A DNA stretch of 64,000 nt. Source: Trebonia sp963734665. Its GTDB lineage: Bacteria; Actinomycetota; Actinomycetes; Streptosporangiales; Streptosporangiaceae. The DNA lies in contig CAVTIR010000003.1 in NCBI GenBank assembly GCA_963734665.1, forward strand, positions 186,001 to 250,000. The letters are read 5' to 3'. Shown piece after piece: positions 35,100-43,749 of the stretch. The position numbers were made by a program, and so were the translations under genes. The notes under the pieces were generated by a model, which saw only the letters and a list, made by a program, of their open reading frames with translations, was not told the DNA's origin and did not search any database. Each line of letters begins with the position of its first letter. Position 1 is the first letter of the stretch.

Positions 35100-36287
35100 A
35101 TGACAGTCGAGGACACTAAGGCGACGCTCGATTCCATGCTGCACACATGGGATTACATGAGCGCCGATCACGATCGAATTAAATGGGAGATCTTCGGTTA
35201 TGCCCGCGACCGTTGCCCGGTCGCGCGCACCGAAGAGGGCGGCGGTTTCTGGCTGGTCACCCGCTACGAAGACGTCAAGCGGGTGCTTGAGGACTGGCAG
35301 ACGTTCTCCTCGACTGAGTCGCCGATCACGCCATCGGCCGTGGGCCTGTGCCCGATCACGGACGACCCGCCCATCCAGACGGCCGCCAGGCAGTTGCTCA
35401 ACCCGCTGTTCTCCCGTGGCGCGATCGCCAAGTACGAGCCCGCGATGCGCGCGGCTGCGCGCGCCCTCATCGCTAACTGGATCGACCGCGGCTCGGTGGA
35501 ACTGCTCACCGAGTTCTCCGGACCGTACGTCGCGGACGTCCTCACAGCGGCCGTTTTCCCCGATTTCGGTCCGGAGGACCTGGCGCGTGCTGCAAATATC
35601 GCACTGCGCTCCTCGGAGGACCCCTCGCCGCAGGTCTTCATCGACCTGTTCGGGCTCTGCGTGGAGTACCTCACAGCGGCCCGCGCGCGCGGCGTCACCG
35701 AGGACGGCGTGGTATACCGCCTGCTGAACGGCACGTTCGACGGAGAGCCGGTCCCCGAGGACAAGCAGCTTGGCATCCTCGGCATCCTGATGCTCGGCGG
35801 ACTCGATACCACGCGCGGCGCGATCGGCAACATCGCCTACCGGGTGGCCACCAACCCGGGCACCGAAGACCGGCTCCGCGACCCCGCCTGGGTCCGCCGC
35901 GATCTCGACGAGTTCCTGCGGCTGGACTCGCCGGTCTCGTGCATGGCGCGGGTGGCGACCTGCGACGTCGAGCTGAACGGCGCGCACATCAAGGCGGGTG
36001 AGCGCGTCCAGGTCCGGTACGACTCGGCCAACAGGGACGAGTCCAGGTTCCGCGACGCGGACAAGCTGGTCTTCGACGAGGCGCGCAGCGGCCACGCGGC
36101 GTTCGGCTTCGGTGTGCACCGGTGCGTCGGATCCAACCTGGCGCGGCTCCAGATCGAGGTCGCCTTCGACGAGCTGCTCAAGCAGGTCAAGAACCTGCGG
36201 CTCGCGCCAGGCGCGGAGATCGTCTGGATGCCGGGCAACACCAACGCCCTCGGCGCCGTCAACCTCGAATTCGACCGCGTCGGCTGA
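35100..36287 (+). CDS. Cytochrome P450 (canonical)
   Basis: 395 aa from the ATG at 35100, preceded by GCGGAGGTG. I-helix LGGLDTTRGAIGN (acid-Thr pair), K-helix DEFLRLDSP (ExxR intact) and heme loop FGFGVHRCVGSNLARLQ. N-terminal DHDRIKWEIFGYARDRCPVARTEEGGGFWLVTRYEDVKRVLEDWQTFSS is typical of soluble bacterial class I P450s. It follows the ferredoxin gene and ends at a strong terminator; together with the ExxW-type P450 it forms a two-P450 unit beside the conservon. Confidence 0.93.
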   Translation: MTVEDTKATLDSMLHTWDYMSADHDRIKWEIFGYARDRCPVARTEEGGGFWLVTRYEDVKRVLEDWQTFSSTESPITPSAVGLCPITDDPPIQTAARQLLNPLFSRGAIAKYEPAMRAAARALIANWIDRGSVELLTEFSGPYVADVLTAAVFPDFGPEDLARAANIALRSSEDPSPQVFIDLFGLCVEYLTAARARGVTEDGVVYRLLNGTFDGEPVPEDKQLGILGILMLGGLDTTRGAIGNIAYRVATNPGTEDRLRDPAWVRRDLDEFLRLDSPVSCMARVATCDVELNGAHIKAGERVQVRYDSANRDESRFRDADKLVFDEARSGHAAFGFGVHRCVGSNLARLQIEVAFDELLKQVKNLRLAPGAEIVWMPGNTNALGAVNLEFDRVG

Positions 36288-36340
36288 GCACGCGTCGTGG
36301 GCTGATATCACTCAGCGGCCCCGGCTAGCCCAATCCGAAC

Positions 36341-36374
36341 CGCCGCCCGCCGGGGTGTTCCCCGGCGGGCGGCG
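36341..36374 (+). terminator. Strong terminator-like hairpin after the P450 gene
   Basis: A perfect 15-bp GC-only stem (36341-36355 with 36360-36374) around a TGTT loop, 53 bp after the P450 stop. It lacks a U-run, as is usual for actinobacterial terminators. Confidence 0.8.
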
Positions 36375-36661
36375 CTGGGGTTGGGCGGGAGTCAGGCTAG
36401 GTGGATGAGGGTGCGGCCCGCATCATGGTCTGCCCAGGTGATGTCGCGGACCGGTCGCGCCCCGGAGGTGAACTTAGCTGCCTCGTTTATGACGCTCACC
36501 CTTGGTGGGTGATGCCGTTCGGTTCGGGTGGGCTGAGACTCGGGGTTTGTAGGTCTTCTAGCTTGACGAGCGATGGGGCAAGGCCCATAGCGACAGGGAC
36601 GGCACATTGCTTCGCTCTGACCTGGCCAATTTGAGTCAGCGTGACTAGCGGGCCTGCCCGG
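36375..36661. other. Intergenic stretch with unrecognised frames
   Basis: The minus strand holds a frame ending INEAAKFTSGARPVRDITWADHDAG near 36400-36480 that looks like a protein tail, but its upstream part is not convincing. Nothing else could be assigned. Confidence 0.3.
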
Positions 36662-36766
36662 ATGGTGGTGTTGGCTCGGCGGCGGCTGGTCGCCCTGGGG
36701 GTGAAGTACGGCGTGCACCGATTCGTCGCGGCCTGTCTGCTCAACGCCTGGTTCATCATCGCATGA
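36662..36766 (+). CDS. Possible 34-aa leader peptide coupled to the DUF1622 gene
   Basis: ATG at 36662 gives a 34-aa peptide, basic at first (VLARRRLVALG) and hydrophobic at the end (FVAACLLNAWFIIA), whose TGA overlaps the next ATG as ATGA. The arrangement suggests coupling. It may be the remnant of a longer membrane protein or chance. No family recognised. Confidence 0.3.
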   Translation: MVVLARRRLVALGVKYGVHRFVAACLLNAWFIIA

Positions 36767-37206
36767 CCTTGACCACGCTGGCTGCGTCGGACACTGCGGC
36801 CTCATCGTTTAACACGGCGATGGATCACGTGGCCCAGGGTTTCGAGGCCCTTGGAGCCCTGATCCTGGTCGTCGGCGTCCTGTGGTCGTTTGTGCTGGCC
36901 GTGCTGACATTGCGCCAGCCAGGGCCAGGGAGACAGGCCTATACAGTGCTGCGCCAGGCGTTCGGCGGCACCCTCCTGCTCGCCCTGGAGATCCTGGTTG
37001 CGGCCGACCTCATCAGGACCGTCGCAGTTTCCCCGACGCTGGACAACGTCCTGGTCCTCGGGCTGATCGTGCTGATCAGGACATTGCTCAGCTTCTCTCT
37101 CGAGGTAGAAATTGAAGGCGCTCTGCCATGGCGGCGGGCACTGGCCAGCGGAGCGGGAACTATCAAACAGGCCACCCAGACCGCGCTCGGGCCCGAGCGA
37201 CGCTGA
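36763..37206 (+). CDS. DUF1622 family membrane protein
   Basis: 147 aa with three membrane segments: ALGALILVVGVLWSFVLAVLTL, TLLLALEILVAADLIRTVAV, NVLVLGLIVLIRTLLSFSLEVEIEGALPWRR. The LE-x-LVAADLIRT and SLEVEIEG blocks are typical of DUF1622. Function unknown. 37207-37411 contains no gene. Confidence 0.85.
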   Translation: MTLTTLAASDTAASSFNTAMDHVAQGFEALGALILVVGVLWSFVLAVLTLRQPGPGRQAYTVLRQAFGGTLLLALEILVAADLIRTVAVSPTLDNVLVLGLIVLIRTLLSFSLEVEIEGALPWRRALASGAGTIKQATQTALGPERR

Positions 37207-37411
37207 GCGCGCAGGGGCTCGATACCTTGGCCCTGTACTGCTAGCACATCGTCGCAGAGGTCGAAATGCTGATCGGCGGTTGGCTTTCGACGCGGTACCG
37301 GTCAGCTGTCTGTCCTAGGCGAGGCCGATAGCGGCTAGCCATCGAATTCCCTGCCCGGTTGATCGGATGCGAGGCCATCTTCGGGGTTAGCTTCCAGCTC
37401 TGACGGCCTGC

Positions 37412-37732
37412 CTACGCGAGCTTGAGCATCTCGTCGCCGAAGTCGGCTATGAGCTTAAGGGTGCCCCCAAGGGCGGCCACGAAGCGGCTCAGCACCTCCT
37501 GGGTCGAGACGTCACCGCTCTCGATCTGCGAGACCCGGGCCACCGAGACGCCCATCCGGTCGGCGACCTGCTCCTGGGTCATCCCGCGACGCTTGCGCAT
37601 CTCGGCCAGCCGCCAGCCGCGCGCGTCGTCGAGCATCGAGGCGACGGCGGCCTCGAAGGCCTGCTGGCCCCCGGCGGTCTCGACGGCGCGCTCCAGGTGC
37701 CCTGAGTCGCGCCAGCGCGACACGCTAGTCAT
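37412..37732 (-). CDS. XRE-type antitoxin (HigA-like)
   Basis: 106 aa from the ATG at 37732 (MTSVSRWRDS). Helix-turn-helix WRLAEMRKRRGMTQEQVADRMGVSVARVSQIESGDVSTQEVLSRFVAALGGTLKLIADFGDE. The start lies inside the end of the upstream toxin gene (8-bp overlap), the toxin-first order of HigBA modules. Expected to neutralise the toxin and repress the operon. Confidence 0.88.
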   Translation of the reverse strand: MTSVSRWRDSGHLERAVETAGGQQAFEAAVASMLDDARGWRLAEMRKRRGMTQEQVADRMGVSVARVSQIESGDVSTQEVLSRFVAALGGTLKLIADFGDEMLKLA

Positions 37733-38129
37733 CAGTCGTCTCCTTACTGCGCTCGGCGAGGTACTCGTCGTACAGTTGCTCGGCGCGCGGGATCGCCGTC
37801 CGGTACCATTTCGCCCACTGCCCTGACTTGTCTCCCGCAACGAGCAGGATCGCGGCTCGCCAGGGATCGAACACCAGCAGGATCCGGATCTCGCTGCGAC
37901 CAGTCGACGGCGGCCTTAGCTCTTTCATGTTGGCGAGCCTCGACCCGGTGATCGAGTCCACCAGCGGGCGCCCTTCTGCAGGGCCGTTGCGCTCCAGGAC
38001 CAGGATCGCCTGATTCACCAGTTGGTGACTGGCCGGATCCGACTCGTACAGCCCATCGAGGAAAGCCTCGACCTCGGCAGTCAGCAGGATCTCCCACCCG
38101 GGAGGGTTCCCGTCTCCAGCCTGCGCCAC
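37725..38129 (-). CDS. RelE/HigB-like toxin (phage Gp49-like)
   Basis: 134 aa: WEILLTAEVEAFLDGLYESDPASHQLVNQAILVLERNGPAEGRPLVDSITGSRLANMKELRP and SEIRILLVFDPWRAAILLVAGDKSGQWAKWY. This matches the RelE-superfamily HigB/Gp49 toxins, ribosome-dependent mRNA interferases. GTG start at 38129. The antitoxin follows with overlap. Confidence 0.88.
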   Translation of the reverse strand: MAQAGDGNPPGWEILLTAEVEAFLDGLYESDPASHQLVNQAILVLERNGPAEGRPLVDSITGSRLANMKELRPPSTGRSEIRILLVFDPWRAAILLVAGDKSGQWAKWYRTAIPRAEQLYDEYLAERSKETTDD

Positions 38130-38143
38130 GCCAGCTCACGTCC

Positions 38144-38159
38144 TTAAGGATATTCTTAA
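38144..38159. promoter_or_regulatory. Candidate operator of the toxin-antitoxin pair
   Basis: TTAAG-GATATT-CTTAA, an AT-rich inverted repeat 15 bp upstream of the toxin start, in an otherwise GC-rich setting. It would suit autoregulation by the XRE antitoxin. Confidence 0.45.
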
Positions 38160-38254
38160 CCTGGGAACCGGGCAATTGCCAGCGGTCTCGGCCTGCGCAC
38201 ACGTCGGGCAGCGCGCCTTTACGCTACAGAGTTAGTCACATTCTGTATAAGAGA

Positions 38255-38740
38255 TCATCCAATTTTGTGATCAAAGTGGCGAATGAGGCCTGTGTGAACG
38301 CAACCTGTTGCCATCGGGCATACGTGCCGGAGATCCCGACCCTTGCTCGCGCCGCGGTAGGCGCGCTCGGTGGATGTCTGCGCGGCCTGGTCGTGCTCGC
38401 CGGTGAGGTGCGAGGCGACGAGGTAGCTGCCTGATGGCAGGGCGTCAAGCAGGGTCCTGACGATGTCCGCCGGGTTGTCGTCGTCGTTGATGAAGTGCAG
38501 GACGGCGACCAGCATCAGCGCGACCGGTCTGGGTGGGGTCGAGGACATCCTGGGTCGCCGGGTTCGCCAGGATGCTCGCCGGGTCCCGCAGGTCGGCGGG
38601 AGTGTAGGCGGTGCGCCCCTCCGGCGCGGAGGTCAGCAGCGCCCGTGCGTGCGCCAGGACGAGCGGGTAATTGTCAACGTACACGACTCGCGAATCCGGC
38701 GCGATTCGCCTGGACGACCTGATGCGGGTTGCCTTTCGTG
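38255..38740 (-). pseudogene. DUF574-type SAM methyltransferase, C-terminal remnant
   Basis: Pieces in different frames match one protein in order: NPHQVVQ (about 38725), RIAPDSRVVYVDNYPLVLAHARALLTSAPEGRTAYTPADLRDPASILANPATQDVLDP, then after a frameshift near 38530 RPVALMLVAVLHFINDDDNPADIVRTLLDALPSGSYLVASHLTGEHDQAAQ. The N-terminal GGKDNFxxDRE and SAM GTGLPT blocks and the C-terminus are missing. A complementary N-terminal piece of the same family lies at 41463-41700 on the same strand. Confidence 0.82.
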
Positions 38741-38883
38741 GCCGCCGCCCGTAAGCCGCCACGCCGGACATACCCGAATCAACCATCCGTCAGGCAACAA
38801 ACTGGGACTGTAGTACTAGAGCCGCACATATCGGAAGTGTTATCGTGGCATGCGCATACGATTAAGACGAGGAGCGAGCCCAC

Positions 38884-39219
38884 ATGAGCAGTCGAATCCA
38901 AATCGCAAAAGAATATTACAGCGCCTTCGCCAGGGGTGACCGTCACTTTATTGAGGAACACTTGGCGGACAATTTTACTTTTTCCGCTCCACCAGATCCA
39001 CACTTGGACCGTGCAGGGTATTTTGAACGTTGCTGGCCTGGCGCAGGAAAAGGCGGAGTGATCGAATTTATTCGACTCATCGAGTCCGGCGATGAAGTCG
39101 TCATCACATACGAGGCAGGACGACCGAATGGCAGCAAGAGCGTGAACACCGAAATTCTGACCTTCGACAGTGACAAGCTCCGCCGAGCAGAAGTTTATTT
39201 TGGCTGGAGTACCGACTAG
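38884..39219 (+). CDS. SnoaL-like (NTF2-fold) protein
   Basis: 111 aa: SSRIQIAKEYYSAFARGDRHFIEEHLADNFTFSAPP, DRAGYFERCWPGAGKG, VVITYEAGRPNGSKSVNTEILTFDSDKLRRAEVYFGW. This is the SnoaL/ketosteroid-isomerase-like fold of about 110-130 aa. Base composition is clearly lower in GC than the neighbours (many A- and T-ending codons), a sign of transfer. GAGGAGCG precedes the ATG. No substrate can be inferred. Confidence 0.82.
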   Translation: MSSRIQIAKEYYSAFARGDRHFIEEHLADNFTFSAPPDPHLDRAGYFERCWPGAGKGGVIEFIRLIESGDEVVITYEAGRPNGSKSVNTEILTFDSDKLRRAEVYFGWSTD

Positions 39220-39355
39220 CTCGTGCACTTGCACCAGCCAACCAACATCCGCTTGGATGTCCCTAGCTTGGGACGCTTGGACGCACTTTGAATGCCGGCC
39301 CTGGGCGCTTCCGTTCCCGCGTTCGCCTCAGACAGACTGACCGGCCCACCGCATT

Positions 39356-39381
39356 TGTGCACAACCCGACTTGCAACGGTC
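39356..39381 (+). repeat. 26-bp repeat, copy A
   Basis: Core TGTGCACAACCCGACTTGC continuing AACGGTC. Same orientation as copies B and C; one internal difference (AACGG instead of AATGG). Confidence 0.85.
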
Positions 39382-39759
39382 AGCTTATGTACATCCGGAC
39401 GGCAGGACGATGCCGCACGGTTGGCGGATGGACCGCCTATGCATCTTTGCCTGTGGCTACTGTTGAGACCATGCTCGGGCTTCCGCCTGTAGCCGGGTTC
39501 ACGCTAGCGACTGTTGGCGCAGCCACCCAAGCGGTGGGCGATGCCTTGACATGGCGTAATCGATGGATGGCCTGGGAAACCAGATGGGCTGGAAAGGGGC
39601 CGCGATAATCGACGTGACCCTGCAGTCGCACGCTGGGAGGCATCTAGAACACTCTGATAGTGTCCCGGTCTCCGAGTCCGTACGCTGGGAGCACTCAAGG
39701 GCGCTGTCAGCACTTCCGCTCCGGTGTTCTCTTCAGGTCGCCTGACGGTCCAGTGCGCG

Positions 39760-39785
39760 TGTGCACAACCCGACTTGCAATGGTC
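39760..39785 (+). repeat. 26-bp repeat, copy B
   Basis: Same core as copy A with AATGGTC at the end. Similarity with copy C extends about 18 bp further right, into sequence encoding the methyltransferase VYxDND motif on the minus strand. Confidence 0.85.
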
Positions 39786-39873
39786 GTTGTCCATGTAAAC
39801 TGATCCGCACGGGCTAGGAGACCCCGGCGTAGTCAAACATAAGCCATGAATCGCTGGCTTCCCGTAATGACCA

Positions 39874-41346
39874 TTAGCCGATTCCGCTTATATTCCAAAC
39901 ATAAACACGATTGTCGGCGCCTATCGCGAGGGTCTTGCCGTCAGGACTGAATATCACAGTTGTGACGTCACGCATCGAGCCAGAAAAAGTAGCCGTAAGC
40001 TTGCCGGAAACTGTATCCCATAGATAGATGCTGCCATTTACGCCCGCGGCGGCGAGTGTTTCACCGCTAGGGTCGAAAGAAGCTGCCGCGACGTCGATGT
40101 CATGTGGGTTGGTGAGAGTAGAAACGAGCTTTCCGGTGGCTGTGTTCCAGAGATAGATGAGTCCGTCGACGTTGATTGTCACGGCCAACATATTCGCGCC
40201 AGAGCTAAGCGCTACTTGCCATGTGGTTCCGGACTTTCCCCTATCGATGGTGGGAGTGACGTCGAACGTGCCGTTCGCCTTGCCGGTAGCTGTATTCAGC
40301 AAACTAACGTTCGATCCGTCGGTAGCTGCTAGGGTCGTACCGCCAGAGTTGAATTCGATGTCGTAAGGAATGGCACCCATATCTATGAAGGTATGGGTGA
40401 GCTTGAGAGTCGCCGTATTCCACAGGTCGATGATGCCACCGTAATAGCTAGCGGCAGCCAGCGTTCTGCCGTCCGGACTGAATGTTACAGCCTGGAAACC
40501 GTGGCCCTGTGGGTCAACGAGGGTGCCGCTGATCTTGCGGGTAACCATATTCCACAGGTAGATGTCACTGGTACCGTCATCATCGACGGCGGCCAGAGTC
40601 CTACCGTCCGGACTGAATGCTATTCTAGGGGGAAAGAAATTATTACTCCCTGGATCGGTTAGCGTGCCTACAACCTTGCCCGTGGCCAGGTTCCAAAGTT
40701 GGACATGATCGACCCCGATGTCTGAGTCCGCGGTACTGTTCATCGCGCTAAGGCACTTGCCGGTACACTCTTCAATAGCCAAAGTTTTGCCGTCTGGACT
40801 GAATACTGCATCTCCAAAGGTATAGCTATTCGAGTTGTAGAGTATAGATTCGAGGTGGGCCTGAGGTATGGAAGGTGCCAGTTGATTAGTTAGAAAGAGA
40901 AATACACCAACGAGAAGGAGGCAGGCAGTGATGCCTGCAAACAGGGATCGGCGGACAATGCGCTTATAAGATCCGAACGGACGCATTTTGCGCCGTTTCC
41001 GTGATGTGTGCGATGCAGCCTGATCGGCAGGGACTTTATCAATTAGAGGAATTGGGTTTCCTGCACGGTTGTCCGCAATAGGTACGCCCTGTGTTTTGGA
41101 TGCGCTGACAGCCGCCTGGACAGACTTATCCCCAATAGAGGGTTCCAGTGCTTCGTCGCTCGGCTTTTTTCGGTTCCGCAACCATGAGATAAAGCTTTGG
41201 ATCCCGACACCAAACAAGATCACGAACGCTATGACGGCAGTAGAGAGCAACCCCAGGAAGAGGATGCGTTGCCATAGCGCATGCCCAGACACCACCAAGG
41301 CTGCCAAGGCTGCGCCCGTAGAGCTCACGCCTGCACACCACGCCAT
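39874..41346 (-). CDS. Membrane-anchored WD40 beta-propeller protein
   Basis: About 490 aa (start taken at MAWCAGVSSTG; the frame is open to 41457). Two N-terminal membrane segments (ALAALVVSGHALW, ILFLGLLSTAVIAFVILFGV), a third near residue 150 (LFAGITACLLLVGVFLFLTN), then seven or so WD40 blades, each with FSPDGKTLA and a W-N-x-ATGK turn. Unlike most actinobacterial WD40 proteins it has no kinase or P-loop domain. GC content is well below the genome average. It lies between repeat copies B and C, inside a region bounded by methyltransferase pieces. Role unknown, probably scaffolding. Confidence 0.82.
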   Translation of the reverse strand: MAWCAGVSSTGAALAALVVSGHALWQRILFLGLLSTAVIAFVILFGVGIQSFISWLRNRKKPSDEALEPSIGDKSVQAAVSASKTQGVPIADNRAGNPIPLIDKVPADQAASHTSRKRRKMRPFGSYKRIVRRSLFAGITACLLLVGVFLFLTNQLAPSIPQAHLESILYNSNSYTFGDAVFSPDGKTLAIEECTGKCLSAMNSTADSDIGVDHVQLWNLATGKVVGTLTDPGSNNFFPPRIAFSPDGRTLAAVDDDGTSDIYLWNMVTRKISGTLVDPQGHGFQAVTFSPDGRTLAAASYYGGIIDLWNTATLKLTHTFIDMGAIPYDIEFNSGGTTLAATDGSNVSLLNTATGKANGTFDVTPTIDRGKSGTTWQVALSSGANMLAVTINVDGLIYLWNTATGKLVSTLTNPHDIDVAAASFDPSGETLAAAGVNGSIYLWDTVSGKLTATFSGSMRDVTTVIFSPDGKTLAIGADNRVYVWNISGIG

Positions 41347-41436
41347 TACTACATTGCGACTGTCCGTCACATCGCTGATCGTACGGCCGTTGGCCCTACC
41401 CAGCCAACGGGGCGTAAGTAAGCTAGACCGCAATCG

Positions 41437-41462
41437 TGCGCACAACCCGACTTGCAATGGTC
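41437..41462 (+). repeat. 26-bp repeat, copy C
   Basis: TGCGCACAACCCGACTTGC continuing AATGGTC. It abuts the methyltransferase fragment exactly after its VVYVDND codons, so it marks the breakpoint. Confidence 0.85.
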
Positions 41463-41700
41463 GTTATCGACGTAGACGACGCGCGACGACGGCCTGTCCG
41501 CTGGGCCACCTCGTGGACGCTGTTGCCAGTCGGCAGCCCGGTCCCGACGTCGAGGAACTGCCGGATGCCCGCCTCGGCGACAAGGTACCTGACCGCGCGG
41601 CCGAGGAACGTCCTGTTCTCGCGCGCCGCAGTTCGCGCACCCGGCCAGCTGGCGAAGACCTTGTCTCCCACCTCGCGGTCCGCCGCGAAGTCGGAGGGCC
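41463..41700 (-). pseudogene. DUF574-type SAM methyltransferase, N-terminal fragment
   Basis: Minus strand: DFAADREVGDKVFASWPGARTAARENRTFLGRAVRYLVAEAGIRQFLDVGTGLPTGNSVHEVAQ, then a frame change and SRVVYVDND, ending at repeat copy C. This is the N-terminal half of the family, including the SAM-binding GTGLPT. The first 25 or so residues are missing: upstream it joins the end of the LLM gene. With 38255-38740 it suggests one methyltransferase locus broken up by rearrangement, or two independent relics. Confidence 0.82.
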
Positions 41701-42542
41701 GGAGATAAACGGAGTGTCAGCAGCTCGGCCAGTCGGCGGAAGCCGGGGTCGAGATCGTCCGGCTCGGCGATCAGCTGGATGGCCACGTGGTCGGCGCCGG
41801 CGCGGTGGTGGTCTTCGAGGCGCTGCCCTATTTGCGCGTCATCGCCCGAGACAACAAGGGCGTCGATCAGGCGGTCAGAGCCCTCGCCGGCGACCTCCTG
41901 CGGAGTGAAGCCGAGCCGCTGCAGGTTCGCCGTGTAATTCGTCAGGCCCAGGTACGGCTTCACGACCGTCGGACGGCCGACAGTCCGCGCGCGGACCGGG
42001 TCCGCCTCTAGGACGACACGCTGCTCGGGAGCCAGGAGCTTGCCCACGCCGAGAATGTCGCGGGCCTGGCGGGTGTGCTCGGGCGTAACCAGGTAGGGGT
42101 GCGCGCCGGCCGCGCGCGCAGCGGCCAGCCGCAGCACCCTTGGCCCGAGCGCCGCGAGAATCCGCCGCTCGGCCGGCACACCCTCGGCGTCGAGAACGTC
42201 GAGGTAGTCCACCAGCGTCTGGTACGGCGAGCGGTACTCAGCGGTGGCCTCGGGATGGCCGACCCCGATGCCGAGGAGGAAACGTCCGGGGTGCGCGGCC
42301 TCGATGCGGTGGTACGAGCGCGCGACCTCGACAGCGTCGGCGTTCCAGACGTTGACGATGCCGGTCGCGACCTTGACAGTGCTCGTCGCGTCCAGGATTG
42401 CCTGGACGTGCGAGAGCTCGGCCGGCGGCGAGCCGCCCTCCCACACCGTCCCGTACCCGAGCGATTCCAGGATGCGGGCCCGCTGCACCGTTAGCGTCGC
42501 CGCGCGCCCGAAGACGCCGTAACGCCCCAACTCCATCATCAT
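41700..42542 (-). CDS. F420/FMN-dependent LLM oxidoreductase, 3' end fused to methyltransferase debris
   Basis: ELGRYGVFGRAATL, ILESLGYGTVWEGGSPPAELSHVQAILDATSTVKVATGIVNVWNADAVEVARSYHRIEAAHPGRFLLGIGVGHPEA, LAALGPRVLRLAAARAAGAHPYLVTPEHTRQAR. This matches the LLM subgroup of probable F420-dependent oxidoreductases. AAGGAGG precedes a run of three ATGs at 42542-42534. Around 41700, after RRLAELLTL, the frame runs into out-of-frame methyltransferase sequence and stays open to 41367, so the native stop has been lost; the catalytic barrel seems complete. An F420-binding assignment is by family only. Confidence 0.78.
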
Positions 42543-42807
42543 CTGCCTCCTTGAGACCATCGTATTCAAAGCCATCAGTCCGAACGTATTCGTGTTTCAC
42601 CCGCGCCCCCGCCGTTACCCCGGCAGCGGTACGGCAGCTCGGCGCGCCGCGAAGAGATCCCACTCGCCGACCTCAACGGCACCGCTGACGGCTGCACCCG
42701 TTATCGCAATGCCGTTAACTTAACGGGCCTGTGGTGCCTAAGGGGCGTTTCTGGTGCCCAGGGGAACGGCGCGGGCGCGTCCGGGGTGAACCCCAACGGC
42801 ACATCCA

Positions 42808-43749
42808 CTAACTCCCGCGACCGCTGGGAACCGAGGCGTAGGCGCGGACGGAGAAGGACCCGAAGGCCACCAGCGGGACTGGTGCCGCGGTGAACAGGAA
42901 GCCGGTCGGTGGCAGCTGGCCGAGTCCGGTGAGGTGCTCGACGACCGGGATGCCCGCCCGAAGCAGGATCGAGTGGGCAGGCCGGCTTCCGTCACCTTGG
43001 ATGTCGTCGATGTTGACCGAGTCGATGCCGACCAGCCGGGCGCCATGGTCTGCTAGCCAGCCGGCACCTGCCTCGGTCAGGTAGGGGGCGTCAGTCGCGT
43101 AGTCAGCGCGACCCCACGCGGCGTCGCCGCCCGTGTGCAGCAGCACCGCCCGCCCGGTCACGTCGAGTGCCGCGAGCGCGCCGGCGTCCACGGCGCGAGA
43201 AAGGGAGCCGACGGTCCGGGCGACCACGGCCGGCAACTCGACGCAGGACTCCAGCGGTAGGCCCGCGAGATCCGTTCCGTCCGGGTACCGGTGGTATGGA
43301 CTGTCCAGGTAGGTGCCCGTGTTGCCCACCAGGGTGATCTCGTCGATCTGGAACTCAGTCCCAGGCTGGTAACGGTCCCGGGACTGCGCGCGGGTCAGGA
43401 ACGGGCGTATCTCCGGAGCCGGCAGACCCGGATAGGTGATCATGCCATGGTGAATCGGGTGGCTGAGATCGACGATCCGGTTCCCACCGGGCTCTGCCCC
43501 AGCGCCGAGGTCGCTCGGTCCCGCCCGGGTGCCCTTATGCGGCTCTGCCAGCACGGTGAGGTTACGCAATTCGACCCTGTCGACCATGAGAAGGTTCAGC
43601 GACGCGACGAACAGTGCCGCAACCTCTTCGTCGCTGACGTCCGCCCCAGGTACATCGATGCGGAAGCCCTCGGTGGTCAGACCCCCGCCGTTGGAGAAGG
43701 TCACGGTCGCGTCGAATTGTGCGCGGTACTCCGCTGGGTTCATCGCCAC
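42808..43749 (-). CDS. Cyclase-family (kynurenine formamidase-like) metal hydrolase with extra N-terminal domain
   Basis: The C-terminal 220 residues are a cyclase/formamidase fold: RIVDLSHPIHHGMITYPGLPAPEI, GNTGTYLDSPYHRYPDGTDLAGLPLESCVELPAVV, GRAVLLHTGG, LVGIDSVNIDD. The metal motif HxGTHxDxPxH appears as NTGTYLDSPYH, a variant also known in this family, so metal ligation may differ. Residues 1-75 (AQFDATVTFSNGGGLTTEGFRIDVPGADVSDEEVAALFVASLNLLMVDRVELRNLTV) form a separate domain. GTG at 43749 or ATG at 43743. The flanking 43750-43991 and 42543-42807 contain no gene. Confidence 0.82.
   Translation of the reverse strand: MAMNPAEYRAQFDATVTFSNGGGLTTEGFRIDVPGADVSDEEVAALFVASLNLLMVDRVELRNLTVLAEPHKGTRAGPSDLGAGAEPGGNRIVDLSHPIHHGMITYPGLPAPEIRPFLTRAQSRDRYQPGTEFQIDEITLVGNTGTYLDSPYHRYPDGTDLAGLPLESCVELPAVVARTVGSLSRAVDAGALAALDVTGRAVLLHTGGDAAWGRADYATDAPYLTEAGAGWLADHGARLVGIDSVNIDDIQGDGSRPAHSILLRAGIPVVEHLTGLGQLPPTGFLFTAAPVPLVAFGSFSVRAYASVPSGRGS

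Larger units (their letters stand above)
39220..39873. other. Gene-free part of the low-GC island
   Basis: 650 bp with no convincing gene; the open frames show no family features. It contains copies A (39356-39381) and B (39760-39785) of a 26-bp repeat. Copy B is followed by a short relic that, read on the minus strand, encodes VYMDND, the methyltransferase motif. Confidence 0.5.

Noticed and set aside
39288..39608. 106-aa plus-strand frame in the low-GC island
   Set aside because: No ribosome binding site, no family pattern, and it spans copy A of the 26-bp repeat.
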